From Bacillota bacterium (GTDB lineage Bacteria; Bacillota; UBA4882; UBA8346): 64,000 bases of DNA. This document shows, one piece after another, positions 1-8,918 of this stretch. Numbering within the stretch: position 1 is the stretch's first letter; each line of letters begins with the position of its first letter. The notes under the pieces are model-generated. The model made no database searches. It was not told the origin of the DNA and saw only the letters and a program-made list of their open reading frames with translations. The position numbers were made by a program, and so were the translations under genes. The DNA is taken from contig JAEZJQ010000010.1 in NCBI GenBank assembly GCA_023436305.1, forward strand, positions 5,463 through 69,462, in the 5' to 3' direction.

Positions 1-3000
1 ATGATAGGGTCGTTCCCTGAAGAAGTCAGATAACTATCCAGTTTCCTTACAAACCTTTTTAAGTCGAAAGGAAATTCTTTGGTATAATCGTGCAATTTCA
101 GTAATTCAATCGCGTTATTTTCCGCCCAGGGCGCTGTATCATGATAATATATCTTTCCTTTTTCAAAAGCTTCAATAAATTGATCATAATCAAAAGTAAA
201 TGTAGTGAATAAACCCTCATGATTAAAACCGGCGGCCATCAATTTCCGTTCCACGTTATGATACCCGTAGATAAGTGATTGGTGTACAAAATGTTCTTTT
301 TGATTTTTTACTGGAAGATACAATTCATCTAAATGGATAATTAAATAAAAACCTTGATTGATTTTATCAGTTATAAAATTAACAACATCGGATATATCAT
401 TCATGATATTATAGCCCAAACAAACATTATGAGTTACTTTTTGATATGGGCTGTAATATTCCAAGAAATCCAATTTGAGTAACCCATTCTCATTTGTGGT
501 GGAAAAAATATCAATATAGTGTTCATAGAACCAAGGTAGCAATCGTTCATCCGCTAGAATGACTGCAAGCGGTAGAGCATAGTGCAGGAAGCTGGTAATT
601 TCACGATGTAGTTTGATCCGTAGTATTTTGACCTCCGGATCATCGATTTCATATTGCCGGGACTCTTTGACAGTGTAAAATAAAGAGTTGGATTCTTCCG
701 GGGGTGAATCCGATTGTTTTTGGGTAATTTCGGTTGTGGATTTTGTTTCGGTCCCATGATCAACATTGGCGACTATTCTAGCTATCGTTTTCAAGGCGAA
801 TAGATCCGTAACCGGTATTTTAATATCCAACTCTTTCGCTTTTTCCACGATCAGAATCGCTTTTAACGAATCTCCGCCCAAGTCAAAAAAGTTATCATTA
901 ATTCCCACCCGTTCAAACCCCAACGACTCTTGCCAAATCATCGCAAGCTTGGCCTCCGTCTCATTTCGGGGAGCAATATAAGAATAATTTAAAACCGGTC
1001 GGCTATAAAGCGGTACTTTTAATGGTTTTGATGCCGGAGATTGTCTTAAATTCTCTAGTTTCACCCATTTATCAATTCTGGTTTGAAGGTCAACCGTCGA
1101 AACGGCTACCTGGTTAACGCCGGAAATTTGCAACACATTACGAAACGCCTTCATTCCTTCATCTGGAGTGATCGCCAGGCGCTCCAGTTCCGCCTCCAAG
1201 GGATTGGTTGCCGTATTACCGTTAGTTAATCTCCAATAATCCCAATTGATACTGATCCAGAATGTTTTACCGGTAGGATTTATCCGTTGCGCGAACACAT
1301 CCATGAATGAATTGGCGGCAGCATATGCGACAAACCCTAAACCACCCAATATGGATGCCAATGATGACATTAACATGCCAAAATCCAATTTCCGGTGTTG
1401 AAAAACCCGATTTAACGTTAACAGACCTTGAATCTTCGCCAAAAAATAGTTTTCGCAATCTGATTTACTGATTTCCTGAATGGTTTTACCGCTTAGTATT
1501 CCCGCCGCGTGAATAACGCCGTTAATGGACCCGAACCGTTCTTCCGCCTGACGCACGATTTCCTCAAACTGTTCGGTACTGGATAAATCACTGGTAAAAA
1601 CCAATACTTCAGCGCCTATAGCTTCTAGTTCCCTGATTTTATTGATTCGCTCGGAAATGATTTCATCTGGTCGGTGGGTGGCCAGCCATTGTTCCCAATC
1701 GGTGCGGGCGGGGAAAAATGAATGCCCGATAAGAATCAGCTTAGCCTTTACCATTTCAGCCAAATTACGGGCTAAAATCATCCCAATTTTACCCAATCCA
1801 CCCGTAATTAAATAGGTGCCTTTCTCCTTGAGACGGGAAGAAGGATAGGTCGCCAAATCTTCATTGAAATTCCGATGATTCAATAGAATGGGTTTAAAAA
1901 CTTGAGCCCAGCGCTGTGAACCCCGGTAAGCTACTACCGGCTCCGTATCAAGAGCGTGGCATTCCCTCGCCAAGTTATCCAGCAGTTCATTTTCCAAAAT
2001 ACTTTCGGGTTCGGGCAAATGTAGGTCTAAAAATCTGCAAGAAATTTTGGGATACTCCTGGGGGATTACTTTACACGGGCCAAGAATAGTGGCTTTTTCC
2101 GCCACAATGTTCTCATCACCGGTCAACGATTGAACGTTATTGGCGATCACAATAATTTGCAGCTGCTGATCAACACCCGTTTTCGCCATTGCTTTGGCTA
2201 GGAATAACAAACTATAAAAACCCTTATTCAAAAACTCATCCAAATTATTTGGCGCTGAGGCGGGATTGTCACCGGTAATACTCCATAAATGTATTATGGT
2301 TTTTGGAAAACAATTGTTTACGGCCATTTTCCGAAATAACTCTTCATAATCGGATTCGTTTTGAGGATCGATTGAGTAAGTATCCGGTTTCAACTCCGAA
2401 AATTTCCGGTCCGGTTTTACAATCACCGGATTCATGCCGCTCAGTTTCAATCTTTCCACGAAATGAACCGAAAAACGATGATCACTGCAAAATACCAGAT
2501 AATTTTGACTGCCGTTTCTTTCCGTGGATTGGGTTTCACAATTGGCGGGCGGAATGCTTTCCCATGATGGCAAGTAAAACCATTCGGCCATTGTCTTCTT
2601 TTTTTGAGCCGCCGGGGATGCTGGCTGTATTTTTTGCTGCGAAAAAGGATGGCCGTCAATCCAGAAACGCTGCCGTTCAAAGGGATACGTGGGCAAGAAA
2701 ATCCGTTGCCGCCTTTCGGATGCGTAAAACTGCTCCCATTCAATATGAACTCCATGACACCATAGCTTCCCGACCAGGTTTAATAAGTGATACAAATCGG
2801 ATATTTTTTCTTCCGGATGCTTGATCACATTGAAAATCAGCTGTTCTTGCGGGTGAGTGGTTTGTTGTCGGACAAAACTTGATAAAGTTCGCCCATCACC
2901 GATTTCGATTAATAATTTCCGGCCATTCAATAGTTTGCTTACACTATCGGAAAAGTCTACTGTACTTTGTAAATGATCCGCCCAGTATTCCGAATTGGTG

Positions 3001-5102
3001 GCTTGGGCATCGGTAATCCAGTTCCCGGTGAGGTTTGACAGATACGGAATTTGGGGGGCGCAAAATTTGACTTGTTTCAACTTCTCCACTAATCGGGTCA
3101 ATGCCGGTTCCGCCATCGCCGAATCTAACATCGCCCTTTCATCCATGCTCCGCATTAATCTTCCACGCCAAACCACCAGTGTAAGAGCGTCTTCCAGCGA
3201 AAACACTCCCGCCAGACAGGCCGCTACATACTCACCAATCCCGTACCCAATCATGCTTTGTGGTTTTAATCCCCATTTCATAAGTAACTTGGCCAGGGCA
3301 TATTCGAAACTAAAAATCACCGGTTGGGTTAACGCCGTATCATCGAATTCATCACTTGCCGCATTCTCAGGATATAAGATTGCTTTAAGACTGAAATTCA
3401 AGACCCGACGCAAAATTTCATCACAATGATTGATTTCTTCCCGAAACAACGGCTCAGTTTCATATAACTCCCTGCCCATATTCGGATATTGCGATCCTTC
3501 TCCGGGGAACATAAAAACCAAATCAAGGTTTTCAACAGGAATAATAAACGATTGAACCTGCCCCGCCAAACATTGGATGGCATTAACGCTATCAGTACAG
3601 ACAAACATTTTCCGGTAAGGGAAGTGTGCCCTTCCAACCACCAAAGTATATGCCAAGTCGGGAAAATTAACTGTGGAATTGCGCTTTAAATACTCGACCA
3701 GATTTACGCATATCTTGTTTAATGCAGTTTCCGTTTTAGCCGAGGCCAACAACAATTGCCAAAACCGGCCTGCCGGTGACTTTACCGGCTCCGGGGCTTC
3801 TTCCAAAACCACATGCGCGTTTGTTCCTCCAATCCCAAAAGAACTCACCCCGGCCCGTAACGGATAGTCATCATTTTGCCAATTCGTGAGCCGGGTATTC
3901 ACCAAAAAAGGAGAGTTTTCAAAATCAATTTTCGGATTGGGGGTTTGAAAATTCAAACTGGGCGGAATTTGTTTATACTTCAACATTAGCGCCGTTTTTA
4001 TGAAACCGGTGATTCCAGCGGCGTACTCCAGGTGCCCTATATTGGTTTTTACCGATCCAATACGGCAAAATTGTTTTTTATCAGTATTAAAAGCAATTTT
4101 CAAGGCCTCAATCTCGATGGGGTCACCCAATATCGTCCCCGTGCCATGAGTTTCAATATAACTGATGCTTTCCGGCTCAACCCGGCTAATACGTTGGGCG
4201 GTTTGAATGGCGTCAGCCTGGCCTTCAACACTGGGGGCGGCATAACCCACTTTCCTAAGTCCGTCATTATTGACGGCTGTTCCCTTGATTACCGCATAAA
4301 TATGATCGCCATCGGCTATGGCTTTTTTTAACATTTTTAATACAACCACTCCGGCGCCTTCCCCCCATATCGTTCCTTTAGCCCGCGCGTCAAAAGCCCG
4401 GCAATGGCCATCGGGCGATAAAAGCATACCTTCTTGATAAAAGTAGCCTCTCCGCTGGGGTAAGGACAATGAAACACCTCCAGCCAACGCCATATTGCAT
4501 TCACCGGTCAGTAAAGACCGAAAAGCGTTATGGACCGCCACCAGGGATGTAGAGCAGGCCGTAGCGATTGAAATACTTGGTCCTTTTAGATTTAAATTGT
4601 AAGAAATCCTGGTAGTCATTTGGTCCTTTTCCAGTAATTGATTTTGATTAAATTGCTCGGAATAATTGCTCGAATTTAAGGATAAGGCCAAAGCTTCCCA
4701 TAAATAATTGGGACTGGCGCCAGCATAAAGACCGATTGATCCTTTATAGGTATATGGATTGTAACCAGCATCCTCTAGAGCTTCCCATACACATTCGGTA
4801 AAAATCCGGATTTGTGGATCAAGCACCCGGGCATCATTTGGACTATAACCAAAAAAAACAGCATCGAAATAATCGGCCTGATCAACGATTCCTTTTGCTT
4901 TAATGTAATTCGGGTTGTTTAATAATTCCTTTTCAACACCGGCTTCTTCCAATTCGGAATCGGTAAAGACGGTAACGGATTCGGCGCCCACTGTTAGGTT
5001 GTTCCAAAATTCCCGGATATTATTTGCACCGGGAAATCGGCCCGCCATTCCAATGACAGCCACCTCAAATCCGGTTAGTTCTGTTCGTTTTTTGATAGAC
5101 AT
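1..5102 (-). CDS. Trans-AT-like polyketide synthase, KS-(dead AT)-KR-ACP plus BtrH/C39-like C-terminal domain (partial)
   Basis: The open frame runs from ATG at 5102 (GGAG 8 nt upstream) off the left edge, giving at least 1700 residues without a stop. The KS comes first, with active-site Cys in TACSTS near residue 181, then HGTGT and KTNIGHLE. An AT-like region follows (residues about 525-740) whose usual GHSxGE reads GYGIGE near 618, so the nucleophilic Ser is Gly, and the segment normally carrying the catalytic His is missing. A PTYPFERQRFW linker leads to a KR with GGLGKIG near 1103 and SSLAS...YAAAN near 1258, then an ACP with GGDSLKA near 1408. The last 200 residues resemble the BtrH_N / C39-peptidase-like proteins of Paenibacillus NRPS clusters; I infer this from remembered patterns only. 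The KS-AT-KR block is closely paralogous to the one in the gene at 18119-27295. Ketide extension with beta-ketoreduction is expected, using malonyl supplied in trans. Confidence 0.9.
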   Translation of the reverse strand, partial: MSIKKRTELTGFEVAVIGMAGRFPGANNIREFWNNLTVGAESVTVFTDSELEEAGVEKELLNNPNYIKAKGIVDQADYFDAVFFGYSPNDARVLDPQIRIFTECVWEALEDAGYNPYTYKGSIGLYAGASPNYLWEALALSLNSSNYSEQFNQNQLLEKDQMTTRISYNLNLKGPSISIATACSTSLVAVHNAFRSLLTGECNMALAGGVSLSLPQRRGYFYQEGMLLSPDGHCRAFDARAKGTIWGEGAGVVVLKMLKKAIADGDHIYAVIKGTAVNNDGLRKVGYAAPSVEGQADAIQTAQRISRVEPESISYIETHGTGTILGDPIEIEALKIAFNTDKKQFCRIGSVKTNIGHLEYAAGITGFIKTALMLKYKQIPPSLNFQTPNPKIDFENSPFLVNTRLTNWQNDDYPLRAGVSSFGIGGTNAHVVLEEAPEPVKSPAGRFWQLLLASAKTETALNKICVNLVEYLKRNSTVNFPDLAYTLVVGRAHFPYRKMFVCTDSVNAIQCLAGQVQSFIIPVENLDLVFMFPGEGSQYPNMGRELYETEPLFREEINHCDEILRRVLNFSLKAILYPENAASDEFDDTALTQPVIFSFEYALAKLLMKWGLKPQSMIGYGIGEYVAACLAGVFSLEDALTLVVWRGRLMRSMDERAMLDSAMAEPALTRLVEKLKQVKFCAPQIPYLSNLTGNWITDAQATNSEYWADHLQSTVDFSDSVSKLLNGRKLLIEIGDGRTLSSFVRQQTTHPQEQLIFNVIKHPEEKISDLYHLLNLVGKLWCHGVHIEWEQFYASERRQRIFLPTYPFERQRFWIDGHPFSQQKIQPASPAAQKKKTMAEWFYLPSWESIPPANCETQSTERNGSQNYLVFCSDHRFSVHFVERLKLSGMNPVIVKPDRKFSELKPDTYSIDPQNESDYEELFRKMAVNNCFPKTIIHLWSITGDNPASAPNNLDEFLNKGFYSLLFLAKAMAKTGVDQQLQIIVIANNVQSLTGDENIVAEKATILGPCKVIPQEYPKISCRFLDLHLPEPESILENELLDNLARECHALDTEPVVAYRGSQRWAQVFKPILLNHRNFNEDLATYPSSRLKEKGTYLITGGLGKIGMILARNLAEMVKAKLILIGHSFFPARTDWEQWLATHRPDEIISERINKIRELEAIGAEVLVFTSDLSSTEQFEEIVRQAEERFGSINGVIHAAGILSGKTIQEISKSDCENYFLAKIQGLLTLNRVFQHRKLDFGMLMSSLASILGGLGFVAYAAANSFMDVFAQRINPTGKTFWISINWDYWRLTNGNTATNPLEAELERLAITPDEGMKAFRNVLQISGVNQVAVSTVDLQTRIDKWVKLENLRQSPASKPLKVPLYSRPVLNYSYIAPRNETEAKLAMIWQESLGFERVGINDNFFDLGGDSLKAILIVEKAKELDIKIPVTDLFALKTIARIVANVDHGTETKSTTEITQKQSDSPPEESNSLFYTVKESRQYEIDDPEVKILRIKLHREITSFLHYALPLAVILADERLLPWFYEHYIDIFSTTNENGLLKLDFLEYYSPYQKVTHNVCLGYNIMNDISDVVNFITDKINQGFYLIIHLDELYLPVKNQKEHFVHQSLIYGYHNVERKLMAAGFNHEGLFTTFTFDYDQFIEAFEKGKIYYHDTAPWAENNAIELLKLHDYTKEFPFDLKRFVRKLDSYLTSSGNDPI
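2870..3530 (-). other. Degenerate acyltransferase domain (Ser to Gly)
   Basis: The domain keeps the N-terminal AT hallmarks FPGEGSQYPNMG and GEYVAACLAGVFSLEDAL. The nucleophile elbow is GYGIGE instead of GHSxGE. Only about 35 residues separate the WRGRLM motif from the APQIPYLSN motif, where an active AT has roughly 100 including the catalytic His. It is a structural relic, not an enzyme that loads malonyl. Confidence 0.85.
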
Positions 5103-5521
5103 CAATCTACTCCGTTATGTTTTTTTATCTGCTTGCGGAACAATAATCAATGATCTTCTCGATGTTTCGTTGAAAACTTTCCATTAGATACTTTACGGTG
5201 CTTTCATTATTTTCATATTGGTTATAAGTATTTTTTTTATTTTTAATACACCGGATGGCACTTCATTTCCATGGTAAAAGTATAGTTCAGTCGCCTCTAT
5301 TTGCCGGGACAGGTCATAAGGTGGAAGAGCGGCCATCCGTTTTTTGATGTTAGTCATTCGAAACACCTCCGATGTTACTTGCAATCTGTTTGAATTAAAA
5401 TAGAGCTTTAATTCCAAAACCCCCGGATATTTTTCGCGCCCGAAAACTGGCCCTCCATTCCAAAATAACGACCACTTGAAACCCGGTAGATTCCTCTTTC
5501 CGCTTCAGAGAAATTTTAAAT
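5103..5521 (-). pseudogene. Intergenic relics of a KS N-terminus and an NRPS N-terminus
   Basis: This is the only gap longer than 300 bp. Read on the minus strand, about 5512-5408 aligns by eye with the first 35 codons of the KS gene starting at 5102, including a TGGAATGG(A/C)GGGCC match and AATATCCGGG...TTTTGGAA, but a frame change and stops break it. Further on, an ATG at 5357 behind a strong GGAGGTG site opens a 54-codon frame whose first 20 residues (MTNIKKRMAALPP...) resemble the N-termini of the NRPS genes at 8872 (MSNIEKQLAGLSP) and 27295 (MADLSKRIANLTP). The resemblance then stops and the frame ends at 5193. I read both as leftovers of module rearrangement. A genuine 54-aa peptide starting at 5357 cannot be excluded. 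Confidence 0.6.
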
Positions 5522-8500
5522 TCACTCCATATTTAAAAATTGTTCAATTAATTGGATGGATTCGTCGGCGTTCTCCAAAATTTCCCGGCGATGGTCTTCT
5601 GTTGCTTCTTGCTGGGTTAAGTATTGGGCAAATGAACGAATTGTCGGATATTGAAACAAAGTCACCGTCGCGATTTGTTTGTTTAATTTTTGATTTAGGA
5701 GGGTATTTAGCTTAAGCAAACTGATCGAATTACCACCGATATTGAAGAATTGGTCATTGACTCCGATTTTATCTAAATTTAAAATCTCTTTCCATAAATC
5801 ACTAATCATAATTTCCAAATCAGTTTCCGGGGCTACATAGTCAACTCCAGTGGGGATGGTTCCTTCCGGTTCCGGTAATGCCTTTCGATCAATCTTGCCG
5901 TTCGGGGTTAACGGCAGCCGGTCAAGTTGTACGAAATATGACGGGATCATGTATTCAGGTAAAGTTTTCGCTAAATAAATCCGTAAATCTTGAACGTTAA
6001 GTTCCCGGTCTCCTGAGAAATAAGCACAGAGGTGTTTATTCCCCATTTTATCTTCCTTGGCGATTACGGCCGTTTCTTTAATTGCCTCATGTTTTAATAG
6101 ATGAGCTTCGATCTCCCCGGGTTCAATCCGGTATCCTCTGATTTTTACCTGGGAATCCATCCGGCCCAAATATTCCAAGCTCCCGTCCGGCAAGAAACGC
6201 CCCAGGTCGCCACTATGGTACACTAATCCTTCACCCGTAACCGGATCTGTCACAAATACTTCACCGGTCTTTTCAGGCTGGTTCCAATACCCTTGGGCCA
6301 GGTATTCACTTTTGTATACGATCTCCCCCGTCCCAAATATTGGTGCTTCAGTTCCTTTTTCATCCAATATGTAAGCGTCCACATCCTTGAAAAAATAGCC
6401 TGCCGGGACAAGCGGGCCGGCGATTTCAGTTTCCTTATCAACTAAATAAGAAGTAGCCACCAGCAATTCTGATGAACCCAATAAGTTAACAAATATACAT
6501 TCACTGGTAAAATGTTGGCGGTACATTGCCGCGTCATGTTGAGAAACTGCTTCACCTCCGAGAATAACCAGCCGGATGGTGGGCAGTATTTCTTCTTTTG
6601 CTAGCATTTCCATACAATAACGATATACTGTGGGTACGGAATGATAGATGGTGATTCGTTCCTCTTTTATCCAACAAACCATTTGGGCCATATCACCTGA
6701 ATATTTGACGTTTAAGGGGTAAACCGCCGCACCACAGAATAGGGCGCTAAAAATATCGATGACCGCCACCGTGTGGCTGTATGAAGTAAATAGTGCCAGC
6801 CGGTCCCGGGAATTAATATGGAGCCGGTTGACGAATTCCCCCACTAATTTTAAGATGTTTTGATGAGTTTGGACTACACCTTTGGGATTGCCGGTGGAAC
6901 CGGATGTATAGATAATGTAGGCCGGGGTTTCCGGTGCGATTTCAATGTCCGGATTGGTTTCCGGTGCTTCCAACTTGTCTGCGTTGATGATGTTTATTCC
7001 CTGGTTCGAGCGATTCAATGTTTCCGCCACGGATAGATTAGCGTTATTAGTAATGATCCGTTGGGCTTTTGAATCTTCCAGCATATAAGCCAGCCGTTCC
7101 GCCGGATAATCCGGGTCGAAGGGGACATAGATACTCCCGGCTTTTAAAGCACCCAGCATGGCCGTGATCATTTCCGCCCCATGTCCAAATAACAGGACCA
7201 CGGTTTGTCCAGCCGCTTGCTGGTGAATCAGCGTCCAAGCAATCCGGTTAGCCTTGGCATTTAGCTCCCAATAAGTCCAGGTTTTTTGATCCGTTCTGAC
7301 CGCCACTTGGCTACCATACTTTCCCGCTTGGGTCTCAAAGTATTTTCCGATGGATTGCCGGACCGCTTCCCCGGGAAATGGCTCGTATTCAACTTGCGGT
7401 ATGACCTGTTGTACCGTTGCCGGTAAATTGGAGCGCAGGAAAATGGGATATTCCTTGATTTTCAACCTGGGGTTCTCCGCAATTGCCTGCAGTAACCGCA
7501 GGTATTCATTCATTATGTATTCAATGGTGGTTCTCTTAAACAAACCAGTGCGGTAATTGCAGTGAATCCGGATTGTGTCTTCTCTTTCCGACACATACAT
7601 CGTGATATCAAATTTGGTATTCGCAGTTTCATATTCATAGGGCATAAATCTCACATCACCGGTTGGCTCCCGGTCCCCGTCGGTCGCCGTTACATTTTGG
7701 AAGTTAAATACGGTATCGAACAATGGATTCCGGCTTAAATCCCGCTTTAATTTGAGATCTTCAAGCAGCATTTCGAATTGGTAATCCTGGTTGGCAAACG
7801 CAGCCAGGGTATTTTGCCGGACTGCTTCCAGAAACGCTTCAAAAGTAATTTCGAACCGGGGGTAATTCCGTAAGGCAACCGTATTAACAAACATGCCGAT
7901 GATGTTTTGCAAATCTGCGTGTCCCCGGCCGGCCACCGGCGCTCCGGTGATGATATCCTCCTGGCCGGTCATGTGCGCGAGTAGCACATTATATGACGCG
8001 AGTAACGTCATAAACAGTGTGGCTGACTTTTGAAAGGAGTATTGTTTTAATTTTGCGGTAGTTTCCGCATTCACCTCAACATCCACCATGCCGCCTTCGA
8101 AACTCATGGCTGGCGGTCGTGGGTAGTCCGTGGGTAGTTCCAGCACCTGGATTTCTCCGGCGAAGGTGTTCAGCCAATAAACTTTTTGTTTTTGAATCGC
8201 TTCCGACTGAAACAATTTATGCTGCCATTCCGAAAAGTCCTTGTATTGAATCCGCAATTCCGGTAGGGTTCCCCCATTATAAACCGTAGTGAACTCCTTT
8301 ATTAATATTGCCATGGACGCCCCGTCGGAGATGATGTGATGCATGTCATAAAGCACGATATTCCGTGTTTTACTTAAGACGATCAGCCCGACCCGTAACA
8401 GGGGTGCTTTATCCAGTTCGAACGGCTTGACAAAATCTTTGATAATTTTCGAAATTCCGTCTTCCTCAGCTTCCCACCGGCTTATTCCAAATGTAACCAT

Positions 8501-8872
8501 TGGATGGACCCGCTGTACCGGTTCGCCGTCGTTCATCTCAAATGATGTCCGGAATGCTTCATGCCTTTGGATCAACGTCCGGAATGTTTCTTCTAGCCGA
8601 TAAATATCCAGCCTGCCTTCGACGGTCACCGCACCTAGCATATTATAGCTTGTGCCAACCTCTTCCATACGATTGATAATATACATCCTTTTTTGGGCGG
8701 ATGATGCCGGATAAAATTCTTTTACACTTGCCTTTTCAATTCTGGAAGAACTGTCCATCCTAGTATGATTAATATATTCTAATACGTTTGTAGTTTTACT
8801 TTGCAAATATTTTTCCAGTAAATCTCTTTTTGCCGGTGAAAGACCGGCAAGCTGTTTTTCGATATTGGACAT
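5522..8872 (-). CDS. NRPS single module, C-A-PCP, with atypical adenylation domain
   Basis: The protein has 1116 residues and starts at ATG 8872 behind GGAGAGGT. A helical docking-like N-terminus (residues 1-25) precedes a condensation domain with HHIISDG near residue 180. The A domain has YTSGSTGNPKG near 655 and NGKIDRK near 990. Its pocket is unusual: the position that is normally Asp235 (FDxS) lies in SYSHTVAVIDIF and reads Thr, and the GPTE motif reads GSSE. By eye the pocket is T-V-I-H-I-G-L-V-A, which is not an alpha-amino-acid code I know. The catalytic A10 Lys is kept. The PCP has GGNSISLL near 1045, and no release domain follows. The stop at 5522 is followed by the relic KS start, so an ancestral NRPS-KS junction may have decayed here. 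Substrate is unknown. Confidence 0.92.
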   Translation of the reverse strand: MSNIEKQLAGLSPAKRDLLEKYLQSKTTNVLEYINHTRMDSSSRIEKASVKEFYPASSAQKRMYIINRMEEVGTSYNMLGAVTVEGRLDIYRLEETFRTLIQRHEAFRTSFEMNDGEPVQRVHPMVTFGISRWEAEEDGISKIIKDFVKPFELDKAPLLRVGLIVLSKTRNIVLYDMHHIISDGASMAILIKEFTTVYNGGTLPELRIQYKDFSEWQHKLFQSEAIQKQKVYWLNTFAGEIQVLELPTDYPRPPAMSFEGGMVDVEVNAETTAKLKQYSFQKSATLFMTLLASYNVLLAHMTGQEDIITGAPVAGRGHADLQNIIGMFVNTVALRNYPRFEITFEAFLEAVRQNTLAAFANQDYQFEMLLEDLKLKRDLSRNPLFDTVFNFQNVTATDGDREPTGDVRFMPYEYETANTKFDITMYVSEREDTIRIHCNYRTGLFKRTTIEYIMNEYLRLLQAIAENPRLKIKEYPIFLRSNLPATVQQVIPQVEYEPFPGEAVRQSIGKYFETQAGKYGSQVAVRTDQKTWTYWELNAKANRIAWTLIHQQAAGQTVVLLFGHGAEMITAMLGALKAGSIYVPFDPDYPAERLAYMLEDSKAQRIITNNANLSVAETLNRSNQGINIINADKLEAPETNPDIEIAPETPAYIIYTSGSTGNPKGVVQTHQNILKLVGEFVNRLHINSRDRLALFTSYSHTVAVIDIFSALFCGAAVYPLNVKYSGDMAQMVCWIKEERITIYHSVPTVYRYCMEMLAKEEILPTIRLVILGGEAVSQHDAAMYRQHFTSECIFVNLLGSSELLVATSYLVDKETEIAGPLVPAGYFFKDVDAYILDEKGTEAPIFGTGEIVYKSEYLAQGYWNQPEKTGEVFVTDPVTGEGLVYHSGDLGRFLPDGSLEYLGRMDSQVKIRGYRIEPGEIEAHLLKHEAIKETAVIAKEDKMGNKHLCAYFSGDRELNVQDLRIYLAKTLPEYMIPSYFVQLDRLPLTPNGKIDRKALPEPEGTIPTGVDYVAPETDLEIMISDLWKEILNLDKIGVNDQFFNIGGNSISLLKLNTLLNQKLNKQIATVTLFQYPTIRSFAQYLTQQEATEDHRREILENADESIQLIEQFLNME

Positions 8873-8918
8873 TGGTAACTACCTCTCCGCAGGCTTTTCG
8901 GTGTTTCTGCGCTTGTAA

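Noticed and set aside
2303..2824. Plus-strand open frame of 173 codons and many similar plus-strand frames
   Set aside because: They lie opposite conserved PKS/NRPS domains, have no ribosome binding sites in sensible places and no recognisable protein pattern. They are shadows of the minus-strand genes.
5193..5417. A 74-codon frame as a genuine small gene
   Set aside because: The first 20 codons are dispensable because a better start with GGAGGTG lies at 5357, and the rest resembles an NRPS N-terminus and then degenerates. It is reported as a relic, with translation left open.
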